DNA of 64,000 bases from Kitasatospora acidiphila (GCF_006636205.1 NZ_VIGB01000003.1:4578501-4642500); one strand, 5' to 3'; shown: positions 1 through 9,187, counted from the first letter of the stretch. Notes: generated by a model not told the origin, from the sequence alone. Program-made: numbers and translations.

Positions 1-110
1 GCAAGGACCTGGCCCAGGCCCGGGAGCGGGCCTACCAGGGGGTCGCCGAGATCCGCCTGGCGGGCTCCCAGCACCGCACCGACATCGCGCTGAAGGCCGC
101 CGCCCAGTAG
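1..110 (+). CDS. purD: Phosphoribosylamine-glycine ligase, C-terminal end (partial)
   Basis: Only the last 35 or so codons are in the window, read from base 3 to the TAG at 108-110. The residues ARERAYQGVAEIRLAG followed by RTDIAL match the conserved C-terminus of GAR synthetase (PurD), the ATP-grasp ligase for the second step of purine synthesis. The purC, purS, purQ and purL genes follow within 13 kb, which supports the call. A strong terminator begins eight bases after the stop. The rest of the gene lies upstream of the window. Confidence 0.8.
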   Translation, partial: KDLAQARERAYQGVAEIRLAGSQHRTDIALKAAAQ

Positions 111-117
111 CGGCCGC

Positions 118-170
118 GCCGAGGGGCGCTGCGTTCCGGGGACACCCCCATGGACGCAGCGCCCCTCGGC
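118..170 (+). terminator. Intrinsic terminator after purD
   Basis: A perfect 17-bp stem pairs GCCGAGGGGCGCTGCGT at 118-134 with its complement at 154-170 around a 19-base loop. No U tract follows, as is common in Streptomyces. It lies directly after the purD stop. Confidence 0.85.
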
Positions 171-539
171 ATTTCCCGGGCCGGTCCGGCCGCCGGAGAT
201 CCGCTTGCGAACGGACGGCCGATTCCAGCCCTTCGAGTGAATGCCGGAACAACCGGCTGACGCGACTGGCCAGGCGGCCGTAGGGTGCGCTGAACCGCGG
301 GGCCGCTTCGGCTGGTTGTCGTGGTCGCCGCCGGGTGCGTCCGCCCTCGGAGGGGGAAGCTTCAGTGGGGCGGGCCGGACCGGACCGTGTCACCAGGACG
401 GGTGGATTCCCGGCCGAGTCGGAACACCGGCTGGTCCGTGTGCGTCACACCTGTGCAGTGCGTCCGCGGTCGGATGGAGAGGCCATTCGATCGTCGGTCG
501 GCACGGTCATGTCCGACTCCGAAGGGGGTGCAGCACCGG
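171..539. other. Intergenic region without a recognised gene
   Basis: These 369 bases separate the purD terminator from the next gene. Reading frames run through, but none resembles a known protein or has a convincing start. The promoter for the gene at 540 must lie here; no clear -10/-35 pair was found. Confidence 0.5.
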
Positions 540-2018
540 ATGGCCGCTCTCGACGCTGCCCGTGCCCAAGCCCGGGCGCTGCTGCGGATCCGCGCCCTGG
601 CCCGGGCGGCCGCGGTGCTGCCCGCCGCCGTCGCGGTGGTGCTGCTGGCCGGCCGGTTCACCGGCCGGATCGGCGCGCCCGGTTCGCCGGACGCGTCCGG
701 CTGGGACGTGGTCCGGTGGGTGGTCGGCGCCTTCGCGGTGCTGGTCGGCCTGGTCGCGCTGGCCGCGATCCGCCGGCACGCCCGCGCGGTGCCGCCCAGC
801 ACCCCGGCGATAGCGGTCGAGCCGGGGCAGGCCCCCGAGCTGCACCGGATGATCGAGGAGCTGGCGCACCGGCTCGGGGTGCCCGCGCCCGGCGCCATCG
901 CGCTCACCCCGGACTGCGACAGCTGGCTGGAGGAGCCGCCCGGGGCCCATGGCCGGGCGCCGGTGCTGGTGATCGGTTCGCCGTTCCTGTGGTGGATGCG
1001 GGCCGGCGAGCTGCGGGCGCTGCTGGCCCCCGTGGTGGCCGGCACCGCGGCGGCGGCCGATCCGGAGATCGCCGCCGCCCGCCGGTTCGTCCGCGGGCTG
1101 GACGCGGCGCTTGGCAGCGGCCGGCGCACCCCGCCGGCCCGGCTGCTGGACCGGATCACCCGGGCGCTGCTGCGGGCCTGCCGGGACTACGCGGCCGAGC
1201 TGGAGCGGGCCGCCGCCGCGGCCGCCGCCGAGCAGGCCCGGGCGGTGGACTACGGGCTGCGGATCGCCGCCCAGGGCCAGGTGGGCCTGGCCTACGCGGG
1301 CTGGGACCGGCTGCTCACCCGGGTCGCGCTGCCCGCCTGGCGGCTGGGCCGCCGGCCGGCCCAGCTGAACGCGGGGGTGGCGGCCGCGCTCACCGAGCTG
1401 TCCCGCCGGGACCGGCTGGCCGAGGGCTACGAGAGCCGGCTCGGCGACCGTCCGGCCTGCGATCTGCTGGAGGAGCCGGGCGCGATGGACGCGGCGGTCT
1501 CGCAGCTGGCCGCCGAGCTGTTCCACGGCCCGGCCCGGCCCGAGGGCGCCGAGCTGCTCTGGGACGACTACCCGGAGCAGGTGGTGGACCGCGGCTGGCG
1601 GCTCCAGGCGATGGCGCTGCAGGAGGCGCTGGACACCGTGGCCCCGGCCCCGGCGGGCCGCCCGGCGCCGACCCTGGCCCGGTTGCTGGCCCGGCTGGAG
1701 GCCGGCGGCGCGCCCGCGCTGGCCCGGGTGCTGGCGGCCGGCGAGCCGCCCGCGGTCCCCGGCGCGCAGGAGCGCGGGGGGCGCGAACTGCTGGCGGACT
1801 GCGTGACGGCGATGGTCTGCTGCGCCGCGGTGGACGGCGCGGGCGGCAAGCCGGGGCTGGACTGGCTGGACGGCCCGGTGCTGCTGCTCGGCGGGGTGCG
1901 CCGGGGCGATCTGGCCGATCCGGTGGTGGAGGCCGTGGAGCAGGGCGCGGTGGCGGAGCTGCGCAGCTGGCTGGGGGCGGCCGGGATCCGGCTGGAGAAG
2001 CCGGTCCGGCTGGGCTGA
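540..2018 (+). CDS. Membrane protein related to M48 peptidases, metal motif apparently lost
   Basis: This 492-residue protein has two hydrophobic segments near its N-terminus (about residues 20-40 and 60-80). A domain then follows whose order resembles M48 (HtpX-like) peptidases: LHRMIEELAHRLGVPAP, then PVLVIGSPFL, then GELRALLAPVVAG. In active M48 enzymes the last segment carries HExxH, but here it reads LAPVVAG, so zinc-dependent proteolysis is doubtful. The ATG at 540 is chosen because GAAGGGGG lies 12 bases upstream and the membrane segment begins soon after. An in-frame GTG at 528 overlaps that Shine-Dalgarno. It sits between purD and purC. The family call is by eye. Confidence 0.6.
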   Translation: MAALDAARAQARALLRIRALARAAAVLPAAVAVVLLAGRFTGRIGAPGSPDASGWDVVRWVVGAFAVLVGLVALAAIRRHARAVPPSTPAIAVEPGQAPELHRMIEELAHRLGVPAPGAIALTPDCDSWLEEPPGAHGRAPVLVIGSPFLWWMRAGELRALLAPVVAGTAAAADPEIAAARRFVRGLDAALGSGRRTPPARLLDRITRALLRACRDYAAELERAAAAAAAEQARAVDYGLRIAAQGQVGLAYAGWDRLLTRVALPAWRLGRRPAQLNAGVAAALTELSRRDRLAEGYESRLGDRPACDLLEEPGAMDAAVSQLAAELFHGPARPEGAELLWDDYPEQVVDRGWRLQAMALQEALDTVAPAPAGRPAPTLARLLARLEAGGAPALARVLAAGEPPAVPGAQERGGRELLADCVTAMVCCAAVDGAGGKPGLDWLDGPVLLLGGVRRGDLADPVVEAVEQGAVAELRSWLGAAGIRLEKPVRLG

Positions 2019-2166
2019 CGGCCGGCGGGCAACGCATCGGGACGTCCGACACCGTCAACCCGTGCTCACATCGGGTCACATGCTGTCGGCACTGTGTGGT
2101 CTGCTGGACCACACGCATTTTTCCGTGGCACATGCCACGGACGGGTGGGACCGCGGGAGGGACGGC

Positions 2167-3705
2167 GTGGACCGGGAGTCGTCAGGTCGTAGATGGGAGT
2201 CCGGCACGCTCGCGCACGGCGTCTCGGATCCGTTCGGGCAGGGCCCGCTGCCCTGGTTGCGCAGCCCCGATCACTACTTCGAGGGCACCGAGGACGCCAT
2301 CCCCTGGTACGTCAGCACCGACGCCCCCGGGCAGCGCCCGCTGCCCGCCCCGCCGCCCCCGCTGGTCGGCACCCCGCGCAACTCCGACGACGTGGTGCAG
2401 CAGATCAAGGGCTTCGCCGCGGCCGGGGTGGTGCACCCGGGCGGCGCGGTCGACCTGCGGGTCACCGTGCACCCGCCGCGCGACTTCGTGGTCGACGTCT
2501 ACCGGATCGGCCACTACGCGGGCGCCGGCGCCCAGCACATGACGGCCTCGCCGCTGATCCCCGGCCTGCAGCAGCCGGCCCCGCTGGTGGTCGGCCGGAC
2601 CGTCAGCTGCCACCACTGGTGGCACAGCTGGCGGCTGCAGATCCCCTCGCACTGGCGGCCCGGCGCCTATGTCGCCGTGCTCACCACCGCCGACCAGCGG
2701 CACCGCAGCCACATCCCGTTCACCGTGCGGGACCCGCTGACCACGGGCCCGGCCGCCGAGCTGCTACTGGTGCTGCCGGACGTCACCTGGCAGGCGTACA
2801 ACCTGTTCCCGGAGGACGGCCACCACGGCGCCAGCCTCTACCACGCCTGGGACGAGCAGGGGGCGCTGGTCGGCGAGCACCAGGCCGCCGTCACGGTCTC
2901 CTTCGACCGCCCGCACGCCGGGGCCGGGCTGCCGCTGCACGTCGGGCACGCCTACGACTTCATCCGCTGGGCCGAGCGGTACGGCTACGACCTGTCCTAC
3001 GCCACCGCCTCCGACCTGCACGCCGGCCTGGTCGAGCCGTCCCGGCACCGGGCGCTGGTCTTCCCCGGGCACGACGAGTACTGGTCCGAGCCGATGCGCC
3101 GAGCCGTCGAGCGGGCCCGGGACGGCGGCACCTCGCTGATCTTCCTCTCCGCCAACACCATGTACTGGCGGGTCGACCTGACCCCGAGCCCGGCCGGCGA
3201 ACCCAACCGGCTGCTCAACTGCCGCAAGCGGCAGCGGGTCGAGCCGGGCTCACCGGCGGCCGGCAAGCCCGGCGCGGCCAGCGCGCTGTGGCGGGACGCG
3301 GGCGAGCCCGAGCAGCAGCTGATCGGCGTGCAGTACGCGGGCCGGGTGGCCCAGCCGGTGCCGCTGCGGGCCGGCAACACCTGGCACTGGCTCTGGGCCG
3401 GCACCGGCCTGCGGGACGGCGACGAGGTGCCGGGCCTGGTGGCCGGCGAGGCGGACCGCTACTACCCCAAGGTGCCGCTGCCCGTGCACAGCGAGCGGAT
3501 CCTGCTCGCCCATTCGCCCTACCAGGACGTGGACGGCCGCCCCCGGCACCAGGAGACCTCGCTCTACCGGGCGCCCAGCGGGGCCTACGTCTTCGCCTCC
3601 GGCACCTTCGCGTGGTCGCCCGCGCTGGACCGCCCCGGCCACACCGACGAGCGGATCCAGCGGGCCACCGCCAACCTGCTGGACCGGGTCTGCAAGGAGG
3701 GTTGA
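2167..3705 (+). CDS. N,N-dimethylformamidase beta-subunit-like protein
   Basis: The 512-residue product resembles the large-subunit domain family of N,N-dimethylformamidase, a glutamine-amidotransferase-like fold common in actinobacteria. Supporting stretches are WQAYNLFPEDG, the central RALVFPGHDEYWSEPMR and the late FASGTFAWSPALD. The GTG at 2167 is preferred because GGGAGG ends about six bases before it; frames open further upstream but without a ribosome site. No signal peptide is seen. A small subunit is not encoded nearby, so true formamidase activity should not be assumed. The gene runs toward purC with a 60-base gap. Confidence 0.65.
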   Translation: MDRESSGRRWESGTLAHGVSDPFGQGPLPWLRSPDHYFEGTEDAIPWYVSTDAPGQRPLPAPPPPLVGTPRNSDDVVQQIKGFAAAGVVHPGGAVDLRVTVHPPRDFVVDVYRIGHYAGAGAQHMTASPLIPGLQQPAPLVVGRTVSCHHWWHSWRLQIPSHWRPGAYVAVLTTADQRHRSHIPFTVRDPLTTGPAAELLLVLPDVTWQAYNLFPEDGHHGASLYHAWDEQGALVGEHQAAVTVSFDRPHAGAGLPLHVGHAYDFIRWAERYGYDLSYATASDLHAGLVEPSRHRALVFPGHDEYWSEPMRRAVERARDGGTSLIFLSANTMYWRVDLTPSPAGEPNRLLNCRKRQRVEPGSPAAGKPGAASALWRDAGEPEQQLIGVQYAGRVAQPVPLRAGNTWHWLWAGTGLRDGDEVPGLVAGEADRYYPKVPLPVHSERILLAHSPYQDVDGRPRHQETSLYRAPSGAYVFASGTFAWSPALDRPGHTDERIQRATANLLDRVCKEG

Positions 3706-3765
3706 GTGCCCGCATGAAAAGATCAGTGGGTCCAGTGACCCCCATCTTTGAGGACTGAGACCACT

Positions 3766-4664
3766 GTGAGCGGATTCGTCACCAAGCCCGAGCCGGTTCA
3801 GGTGCCCGGCCTGGAGCACCTCCACACCGGGAAGGTTCGCGAGCTCTACCGCGACCAGGCCGGCCGGCTGGTCATGGTGGCCAGCGACCGCACCTCGGCC
3901 TTCGACTGGGTGCTGCCGACCGACATCCCGGACAAGGGCGGATCCTCACCCAGCTCTCGCTCTGGTGGTTCGAGCGGATCACCGACCTGGTGCCCAACCA
4001 CGTGATCTCCACCGAGCTGCCGCCCGGCGCCCCCGCCGACTGGGAGGGCCGCACCATGGTCTGCGACCCGCTGGACATGTTCCCGGTGGAGTGCGTGGCC
4101 CGCGGCTACCTGACCGGCTCCGGCCTGGCCGAGTACCAGGTCAGCCGGACCGCCTGCGGCATCGCGCTGCCGGAGGGCCTGGTGGACGGCTCCGAGCTGC
4201 CCGCGCCGATCTTCACCCCGGCCACCAAGGCCGAGGTCGGCGAGCACGACGAGAACGTCTCCTACGAGGAGGTGGCCCGCAAGATCGGCGCCGACTGGGC
4301 CGCCGCGCTGCGCCAGACCACCCTGGCCGTCTACACCCGGGCCCGCGACATCGCCCGCGAGCAGGGCGTCATCGTGGCCGACACCAAGTTCGAATTCGGG
4401 CTCAGCGGTGGCGAGTTGGTGATCGGCGACGAGGTGCTGACGCCGGACTCCTCGCGGTTCTGGCCGGCCGAGGAGTGGCAGCCGGGCCGCGCCCAGCCGT
4501 CGTACGACAAGCAGATCCTGCGGAACTGGCTGACCTCCGCGGAGTCCGGCTGGGACCGCCACGGCGAGCTGCCGCCGCCCGTGCTGCCGGCCGAGGTCGC
4601 CGAGCGCACCCGGGCCCGGTACGTCGAGGTGTACGAGCGGCTCACCGGGACCGAGTGGGTCTGA
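3766..4664 (+). pseudogene. purC: Phosphoribosylaminoimidazole-succinocarboxamide synthase, frameshifted
   Basis: PurC (SAICAR synthetase) joins aspartate to CAIR in purine synthesis. The first part reads correctly from GTG 3766, with HTGKVRELY and SDRTSAFDWVLPTDIPDKG, to base 3939. The rest resumes in another frame with VPNHVISTELP, RGYLTGSGLAEYQ and DTKFEFG. Adding one C after AAGGGC restores GRILTQLSLWWFERITDLVPN and gives 299 residues, the normal family length. Every other motif is intact, so a read error or a very recent mutation is more likely than decay. A true null would make the strain a purine auxotroph. It converges on the response-regulator gene with a 7-base gap. Confidence 0.9.
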
Positions 4665-4671
4665 TCCCCGG

Positions 4672-5286
4672 TCAGATCCAGCCGTGCTCGCGGGCCAGAC
4701 GGACCGCGGCATGGCGGTTCTCGGCGCCCAGCTTGCCGGCCGCCGAGGACAGGTAGTTGCGCACCGTGCCGGGGGAGAGGCCGGCCCGGACGGCGATCTC
4801 GGCCACCGAGGAGCCGTCCGCGGCCAGCTCCAGCACATCGGTCTCGCGCGGGGTGAGCGGGCTGTCCCCGGCGCTGATCGCCTCGGCGGCCAGCTCCGGG
4901 TCCACGTAGCGGCCGCCGCTCCGCACGGTGCGGATGATCCCGGCCAGGTCGGCCGCCGACACGGTCTTCGGCAGGAACCCGCGCACCCCGACTTCCAGGG
5001 CCCGCTTGAGGTAGCCGGGGCGGCCGTGGCCGGTGACGATCATCGTCCGGCAGTTCGGGGCCAGCCGGCGCAGCTGCGCGGCCACCTCGATGCCGTCGAG
5101 CCCCGGCATCTGCAGGTCGAGCACCGCGATGTCCGGCTGGTGCGCCTGGGCCATGGCCAGCGCCTCCGGGCCGGACGCTGCCTGGGCCACCACCGTCAGG
5201 TCGTCCTCCAGGGCCAGCAGGGCGGCCAGCGCACCGCGGATCAGGTGCTCGTCGTCGGCCAGCAGCAGTCGAACCGGCTCGGTCAT
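4672..5286 (-). CDS. NarL/LuxR-family response regulator
   Basis: This 204-residue protein has an N-terminal receiver domain, with acidic pocket D11/D12, phospho-acceptor D57 in VLDLQMPG and a conserved Lys in GFLPKT. A C-terminal LuxR-type helix-turn-helix starts at about residue 140 (SPLTPRETDVLELA). The ATG shares one base with the stop of the histidine kinase upstream (TGATG), so the two are translationally coupled. It is the last gene of a four-gene minus-strand operon after an ABC exporter pair. It probably regulates that exporter in response to a membrane or antibiotic signal, which is inferred from arrangement only. Confidence 0.9.
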   Translation of the reverse strand: MTEPVRLLLADDEHLIRGALAALLALEDDLTVVAQAASGPEALAMAQAHQPDIAVLDLQMPGLDGIEVAAQLRRLAPNCRTMIVTGHGRPGYLKRALEVGVRGFLPKTVSAADLAGIIRTVRSGGRYVDPELAAEAISAGDSPLTPRETDVLELAADGSSVAEIAVRAGLSPGTVRNYLSSAAGKLGAENRHAAVRLAREHGWI

Positions 5287-6524
5287 CACACAAGCTCCTC
5301 GGCACGGGCGGTCGTACGGGACAGCGGCAGGGCGGCGCGCAGCGTGAAGCGGTCGTCGTGGCCGCGTTCGCAGTTCAGTTCGCCGCCGTGCGCGGCCAGC
5401 CGCTCGCGCAGCCCGGCCAGGCCGCTGCCCGGGGTGTGGTCGGCCGGCTCGGCGCGCAGCCCGTCGTTCACCAGTTCCAGCACGGTGTGCTCGCCGTCGC
5501 CGCACAGCCGCACCGAGACCAGGGTGGCCTCGCTGTGCCGCAGCACATTGGTGGCCGCCTCGCGGACCACCCAGCCGAGCACCGACTGCACCAGCGGCGG
5601 CAGCGTCGCCGGATCGGGGCCGAGGTCGACGGCGCAGTCGATCCCGGCGGCCCGCAGCACCGAGCGGGCACCGGCCACCTCGGCGGCCAGGTCGGCGGTG
5701 CGGTAGCCGCGCACCACCTCGCGCACCTCGCGGTGCGACTCCTGGGCGATCCGCTGCACCTCCACCATCTGGTCGGCGGCCTCCGCCCGGCCGCGCCGGG
5801 CCAGCTGCACGGCCAGCTCGGCCTTGAGCGCCATGGTGGTCAGGTTGCGGCCCAGCACGTCGTGCAGGTCGCGGGAGAACCGCAGCCGCTCCTCGGCAAC
5901 CGCCAGCCGGGCCCGGTCCTCCTGGGCCCGGTCCAGCTCCCAGGCCGTCTTGACCACCCAGGACGAGCAGCGGCAGCTCGCGGCGCAGAAGACCAGCCCG
6001 ATCAGCGACCCGACCACCACACCGACGGCCATGGCGACCGACTCGCAGGCGATCGCCAGCGGCGGCAGCGTCAGCAGCAGCATCGGGACCGTCCAGAGCG
6101 CCATCAGCAGCGGGCGCAGCGCGACGGTCGGGCCGACCACCCAGACCAGCAGCTGGAAGACGACGATGGTGGCGCCGACCGGCGGCTTGTTCGCGTGGTG
6201 CGGTCCGAGCAGCAGGGTCAGCCAGATGCCCAGCTGGGTGGCGGCCGCGTGGACCAGCAGCAGCTTGGTGGGCCGCGTTCGGCGCCCGCTGTGCGCCGCC
6301 AGCGCGGCCCGGATCAGCGGCACCGAGAGCGCGGAGTTCAGCAGCACGGTGGCGACCAGTGCCACCGCGGCGGCGGTGTGGGCGGACTCCTTGATCAGCT
6401 GCTGCACGCCCATCGCGAGCATCGAGACCGGTAGGAAGACGGTCAGGCTGTACATCGACCAGCGGTTGTAGATCTCCACCCGCTTCGCCTTCGACTGGCT
6501 GCGCCAGCGCTCCATGAGCCGCAC
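5286..6524 (-). CDS. Sensor histidine kinase, HisKA_3 type
   Basis: The 412-residue kinase has about five hydrophobic segments between residues 25 and 185. The dimerisation/phosphoacceptor motif RFSRDLHDVLGRN carries H221, and a C-terminal ATPase domain contains VVREAATNVLRHS and GSGLAGLRERL. Start GTG 6524 is chosen because AGGG lies seven bases upstream; ATG 6515 is an alternative. There is no large extracellular sensor domain, so it probably senses within the membrane, as do kinases paired with ABC-2 exporters. Its stop overlaps the response-regulator start, and the permease ends 45 bases upstream. Confidence 0.9.
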   Translation of the reverse strand: MRLMERWRSQSKAKRVEIYNRWSMYSLTVFLPVSMLAMGVQQLIKESAHTAAAVALVATVLLNSALSVPLIRAALAAHSGRRTRPTKLLLVHAAATQLGIWLTLLLGPHHANKPPVGATIVVFQLLVWVVGPTVALRPLLMALWTVPMLLLTLPPLAIACESVAMAVGVVVGSLIGLVFCAASCRCSSWVVKTAWELDRAQEDRARLAVAEERLRFSRDLHDVLGRNLTTMALKAELAVQLARRGRAEAADQMVEVQRIAQESHREVREVVRGYRTADLAAEVAGARSVLRAAGIDCAVDLGPDPATLPPLVQSVLGWVVREAATNVLRHSEATLVSVRLCGDGEHTVLELVNDGLRAEPADHTPGSGLAGLRERLAAHGGELNCERGHDDRFTLRAALPLSRTTARAEELV

Positions 6525-6568
6525 GCCGTCACCCTCCCCCTCGTTGCCGTGGGTCCTATCAGACCAGC

Positions 6569-7384
6569 TCAGCGCCGTGGTTCCCAACGGAACCAGCGCC
6601 GGGCCGCCCAGCCGGCCAGCGCGGCCCAGGCCAGTGCGCCGGCCAGGTAGAGCCACCAGCCGACCGGGTGCTGCCCGCCGTCGCCGCCCAGCCATCCGGT
6701 GCGCAGCAGCGCCAGCGCCGGGGTGACCGGCAGCAGCCGGGCGACCAGCGCCACCTGGCCGGGCATGACGGCGAGCGGGACCAGCAGCCCGGAGCCGAAG
6801 ATGGTCAGCATCATCACCGGCAGGGTGGTGATCCCGGAGGTCTCCACGGTCTTGGTGAAGGCGCTGGAGAGTGCCGCCAGCGGCACCAGCACGGCCACCG
6901 CGAGCAGCAGTCCGAGCAGCACCAGCACCGGGTTGTGCGGGGCGGGCAGCCCGAACAGCGCCGCGGCGCAGACCGTGATGGCGACCATCTGCAGCAGCGC
7001 CAGCAGCACCGCGGGCAGCGCCGTGCCGCCGAGGATCTCCGGGTCGGTGAGCTCGCCGGTGCGCAGCCGCTTGAGCACCAGGTCGTTGCGCCGGGCGACG
7101 TAGGCCGCCGTCAGGTTGTAGTAGACGACGAAGACCAGCACGGTCAGGAAGAGGCTGAGCACCAGGGCGCCGTGCAGGTCGCCGCCGGGCAGCCGGTTGC
7201 GCTGGGCCTTGAGCATCTGGTGCAGGCCGCTGATCAGGCAGACCGGCATCGCCACCGCCATGTAGAGCGCGATCCGGTTGCGGGTCAGCAGCAGGGCCTC
7301 GGTGCGGGCCAGGGCGAGCACGCGGCGGGCGGCGCTGGGGGCGGCGGGGGTGCCCACCCCGGCGGTGCGGGTGGCGGTGGTCAT
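6569..7384 (-). CDS. ABC-2 type transporter permease
   Basis: The 271-residue protein has six hydrophobic segments typical of ABC-2 permeases, from ALYMAVAMPVCLISGL near the N-terminus to a last segment near LAGALAWAALAGWAAR. A cytoplasmic stretch RRNDLVLKRLRTGELTDPEI matches the usual loop after the second helix. The ATG overlaps the ATPase stop as ATGA, so the two are coupled and should form one exporter. The substrate is unknown; linked kinase/regulator genes suggest a lipid, peptide or drug substrate. Confidence 0.9.
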   Translation of the reverse strand: MTTATRTAGVGTPAAPSAARRVLALARTEALLLTRNRIALYMAVAMPVCLISGLHQMLKAQRNRLPGGDLHGALVLSLFLTVLVFVVYYNLTAAYVARRNDLVLKRLRTGELTDPEILGGTALPAVLLALLQMVAITVCAAALFGLPAPHNPVLVLLGLLLAVAVLVPLAALSSAFTKTVETSGITTLPVMMLTIFGSGLLVPLAVMPGQVALVARLLPVTPALALLRTGWLGGDGGQHPVGWWLYLAGALAWAALAGWAARRWFRWEPRR

Positions 7385-8352
7385 CGGACGGCTCCGGTCA
7401 GGGCGGGGGACTCGGCGGGGGCGGCGTGCTCGGGCTCGGCGGCGATGGCCAGGAAGGCCTCCTCCAGCGAGGCGCTGCGGGCGTCCAGGCCGGCCAGTTC
7501 GACCTGCTGCTGCTCGGCCCAGCACAGCAGCTCGGTGAGGGTGCGCTGGAGCTGCCGGGTGCGGATGGTGACCCGGCGGCCGGCGAAGCCGACCTCGGCC
7601 TCCGGCAGCGGCAGCAGGGTCGGCGAGTCGGGCTGGGCGGGCAGGTCGAAGGTGATCCGGGCCGGCTGGTCGGCGATCACCTCGGCGACCGTGCCGCTGG
7701 CCACCACCAGGCCGCGCTGCATGATCGCCAGACGGTCGGCCAGCTCCTCGGCCTCCTCCAGGTAGTGGGTGGTGAGCAGCACCGTGGTGCCGGCGGCGCG
7801 CAGCTCGCGGACCAGCTGCCAGACGGCGGCCCGGGCCTGCGGATCGAGGCCGGTGGTCGGCTCGTCCAGGAAGAGCACCTCGGGGCGGCCGATCAGCGCG
7901 ACCGCCAGGTCCAGCCGGCGCTTCTCGCCGCCGGAGAGCTGCTTGACCCGCACGGCGGCCCGGTCGGCCAGGCCGACGAGGTCGAGCGCCTCGGCGACCG
8001 GGCGCGGGGTGGTGCTGGTGCCGGCCCAGCCGCGCAGGGTCTCGGCCACCGTCAGGTCGCCGGGGAAGCCGCCCTCCTGGAGCATGATCCCGATCCGCGG
8101 GCGGATGGCGGCGCGCTCCCGGTAGGGGTCGCGGCCGAGCACCGTCACGGTGCCGCCGGTCGGCTGGGCCAGGCCCTCGATCAGCTCCATGGTCGAGGTC
8201 TTGCCGGCGCCGTTGGTGCCGAGCAGGGCGAAGAGCTCGCCGCGCCGGACGGTGAGGTCGAGGCCGCGTACGGCCTCGAAGCCGTGCGCCGCGGTGCTGC
8301 CGTAGCGCCGGCGCAGGCCGCTGGCCCGGATGGCGTGGAGGGGGCTGGTCAT
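7381..8352 (-). CDS. ABC transporter ATP-binding protein
   Basis: The 323-residue ATPase has Walker A GTNGAGKT at residues 45-52, Q-loop MLQEGG, signature LSGGEKRR near 139, Walker B VLFLDEPTTGLD near 159 and H-loop TTHYLEEAEELADRL. This is the DrrA/CcmA-like class paired with ABC-2 permeases. The C-terminal 100 residues form the usual extension. The start is ATG 8352. It is the first gene of the exporter/two-component operon, so the promoter should lie in the 150 bases before the tRNA terminator at 8511-8536. Confidence 0.93.
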   Translation of the reverse strand: MTSPLHAIRASGLRRRYGSTAAHGFEAVRGLDLTVRRGELFALLGTNGAGKTSTMELIEGLAQPTGGTVTVLGRDPYRERAAIRPRIGIMLQEGGFPGDLTVAETLRGWAGTSTTPRPVAEALDLVGLADRAAVRVKQLSGGEKRRLDLAVALIGRPEVLFLDEPTTGLDPQARAAVWQLVRELRAAGTTVLLTTHYLEEAEELADRLAIMQRGLVVASGTVAEVIADQPARITFDLPAQPDSPTLLPLPEAEVGFAGRRVTIRTRQLQRTLTELLCWAEQQQVELAGLDARSASLEEAFLAIAAEPEHAAPAESPALTGAVR

Positions 8353-8510
8353 GGCTTCCAGCGTTCCGTGCGGCGCGCGCCGGCGGCAGTGCGCGGCCGC
8401 ACCGATCGCCCGGGCACTTCCATGGGTCGGCGGTGACAAATGTCATCGGCGCCGACCGGGTCGTGGCGCCTGCGGCCGTGACATTCCGAGAAGGGCGGCC
8501 GGGAAAACGA

Positions 8511-8536
8511 AAGCGGCCTCCCGAAGGAGGCCGCTT
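8511..8536 (-). terminator. Terminator after the tRNA-Gly pair
   Basis: An 11-bp perfect stem (AAGCGGCCTCC at 8511-8521 with its complement at 8526-8536) closes a CGAA tetraloop. It lies five bases past the 3' end of the downstream tRNA on the minus strand and separates the tRNA unit from the ABC operon. Confidence 0.85.
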
Positions 8537-8540
8537 CTCG

Positions 8541-8616
8541 TGGAGCGGACGACGAGATTCGAACTCGCGACCCTCACCTTGGCAAGGTGATGCTCTACCA
8601 ACTGAGCCACGTCCGC
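8541..8616 (-). tRNA. tRNA-Gly (GCC), CCA encoded
   Basis: Read on the minus strand from 8616, the acceptor arm GCGGACG pairs with CGTCCGC. The D arm contains GGCTCAGTTGGTAGAGC. The anticodon stem TCACC/GGTGA holds loop TTGCCAA with anticodon GCC, and the T arm contains GTTCGAATC. U is the discriminator and CCA is encoded at 8543-8541. The body is 73 nt. It is identical to the second copy 47 bases upstream. Confidence 0.97.
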
Positions 8617-8662
8617 ACGATCTTCACTCGTGTTGCACATCACCTTAGCAGGTGATGCTGCG

Positions 8663-8735
8663 AGCGGACGACGAGATTCGAACTCGCGACCCTCACCTTG
8701 GCAAGGTGATGCTCTACCAACTGAGCCACGTCCGC
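8663..8735 (-). tRNA. tRNA-Gly (GCC), CCA not encoded
   Basis: This is a second 73-nt copy with the same cloverleaf and GCC anticodon, read from 8735. The discriminator at 8663 is followed by GCA rather than CCA, so the end must be added by the CCA enzyme. Between the two copies, CATCACC (8638-8644) and GGTGATG (8651-8657) form a small hairpin that could be a processing site. Confidence 0.97.
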
Positions 8736-8812
8736 ATGTCGTGCTTCCCGGTTCCTTTCGGCCCCGGTTGCGGCGACGAGAAATACTCTACCCCATCGTC
8801 GGGAGTGGTCGT

Positions 8813-8860
8813 GCATCCCTTCCGCTCGCCGGCTCGCGACCCGGCGAGCGGAAGGGATGC
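8813..8860 (-). terminator. Terminator after lsr2
   Basis: A perfect 20-bp stem (8813-8832 with 8841-8860) closes an 8-base loop. It begins ten bases beyond the lsr2 stop and lies upstream of the tRNA genes, so it insulates the two units. Confidence 0.9.
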
Positions 8861-8869
8861 CGGACCGGG

Positions 8870-9187
8870 TCAGTTGGCCTCGGAGAAGGCTTCGTAGACG
8901 TGCTTGGGGATCCGGCCGCGGGCCGGCAGCTCCATGCCGCGCGACTGCGCCCAGGCACGCACCGCGGCCGGGTCCGGGGCGAGCGCGGTGCGGCGGAAGG
9001 ACTTCCCGGTGCGGCTCTGGCGGCGGCCGGCGGCGACGAACGGGGCGAGCGCCTCACGCAGCTTTTCCGCGTTGTCCACGGACAGGTCGATCTCGTACGA
9101 CTTCCCGTCGACACCGAAGTGCACGGTTTCGGCGGCGGCCCCGCCGTCCAGGTCGTCGGAGAGCGTGACAACTACACGCTGAGCCAT
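8870..9187 (-). CDS. lsr2: Lsr2 nucleoid-associated xenogeneic silencer
   Basis: The 105-residue product has the Lsr2 layout. The N-terminal beta-rich dimerisation domain (MAQRVVVTLSDDLDGG, then HFGVDGKSYEIDLS) is followed by a basic linker, and the C-terminal DNA-binding domain carries the R90-G91-R92 minor-groove hook in ARGRIPKHVYEAF. Lsr2 binds AT-rich, often foreign DNA and represses it, so it is the obvious candidate silencer of the accessory segments in this window. The length is normal and the start is ATG 9187. A terminator follows. Confidence 0.95.
   Translation of the reverse strand: MAQRVVVTLSDDLDGGAAAETVHFGVDGKSYEIDLSVDNAEKLREALAPFVAAGRRQSRTGKSFRRTALAPDPAAVRAWAQSRGMELPARGRIPKHVYEAFSEAN

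Noticed and set aside
3766..4664. True loss of purC
   Set aside because: One added base restores a normal 299-residue protein and the same error type occurs five more times nearby, so a read error is more likely.
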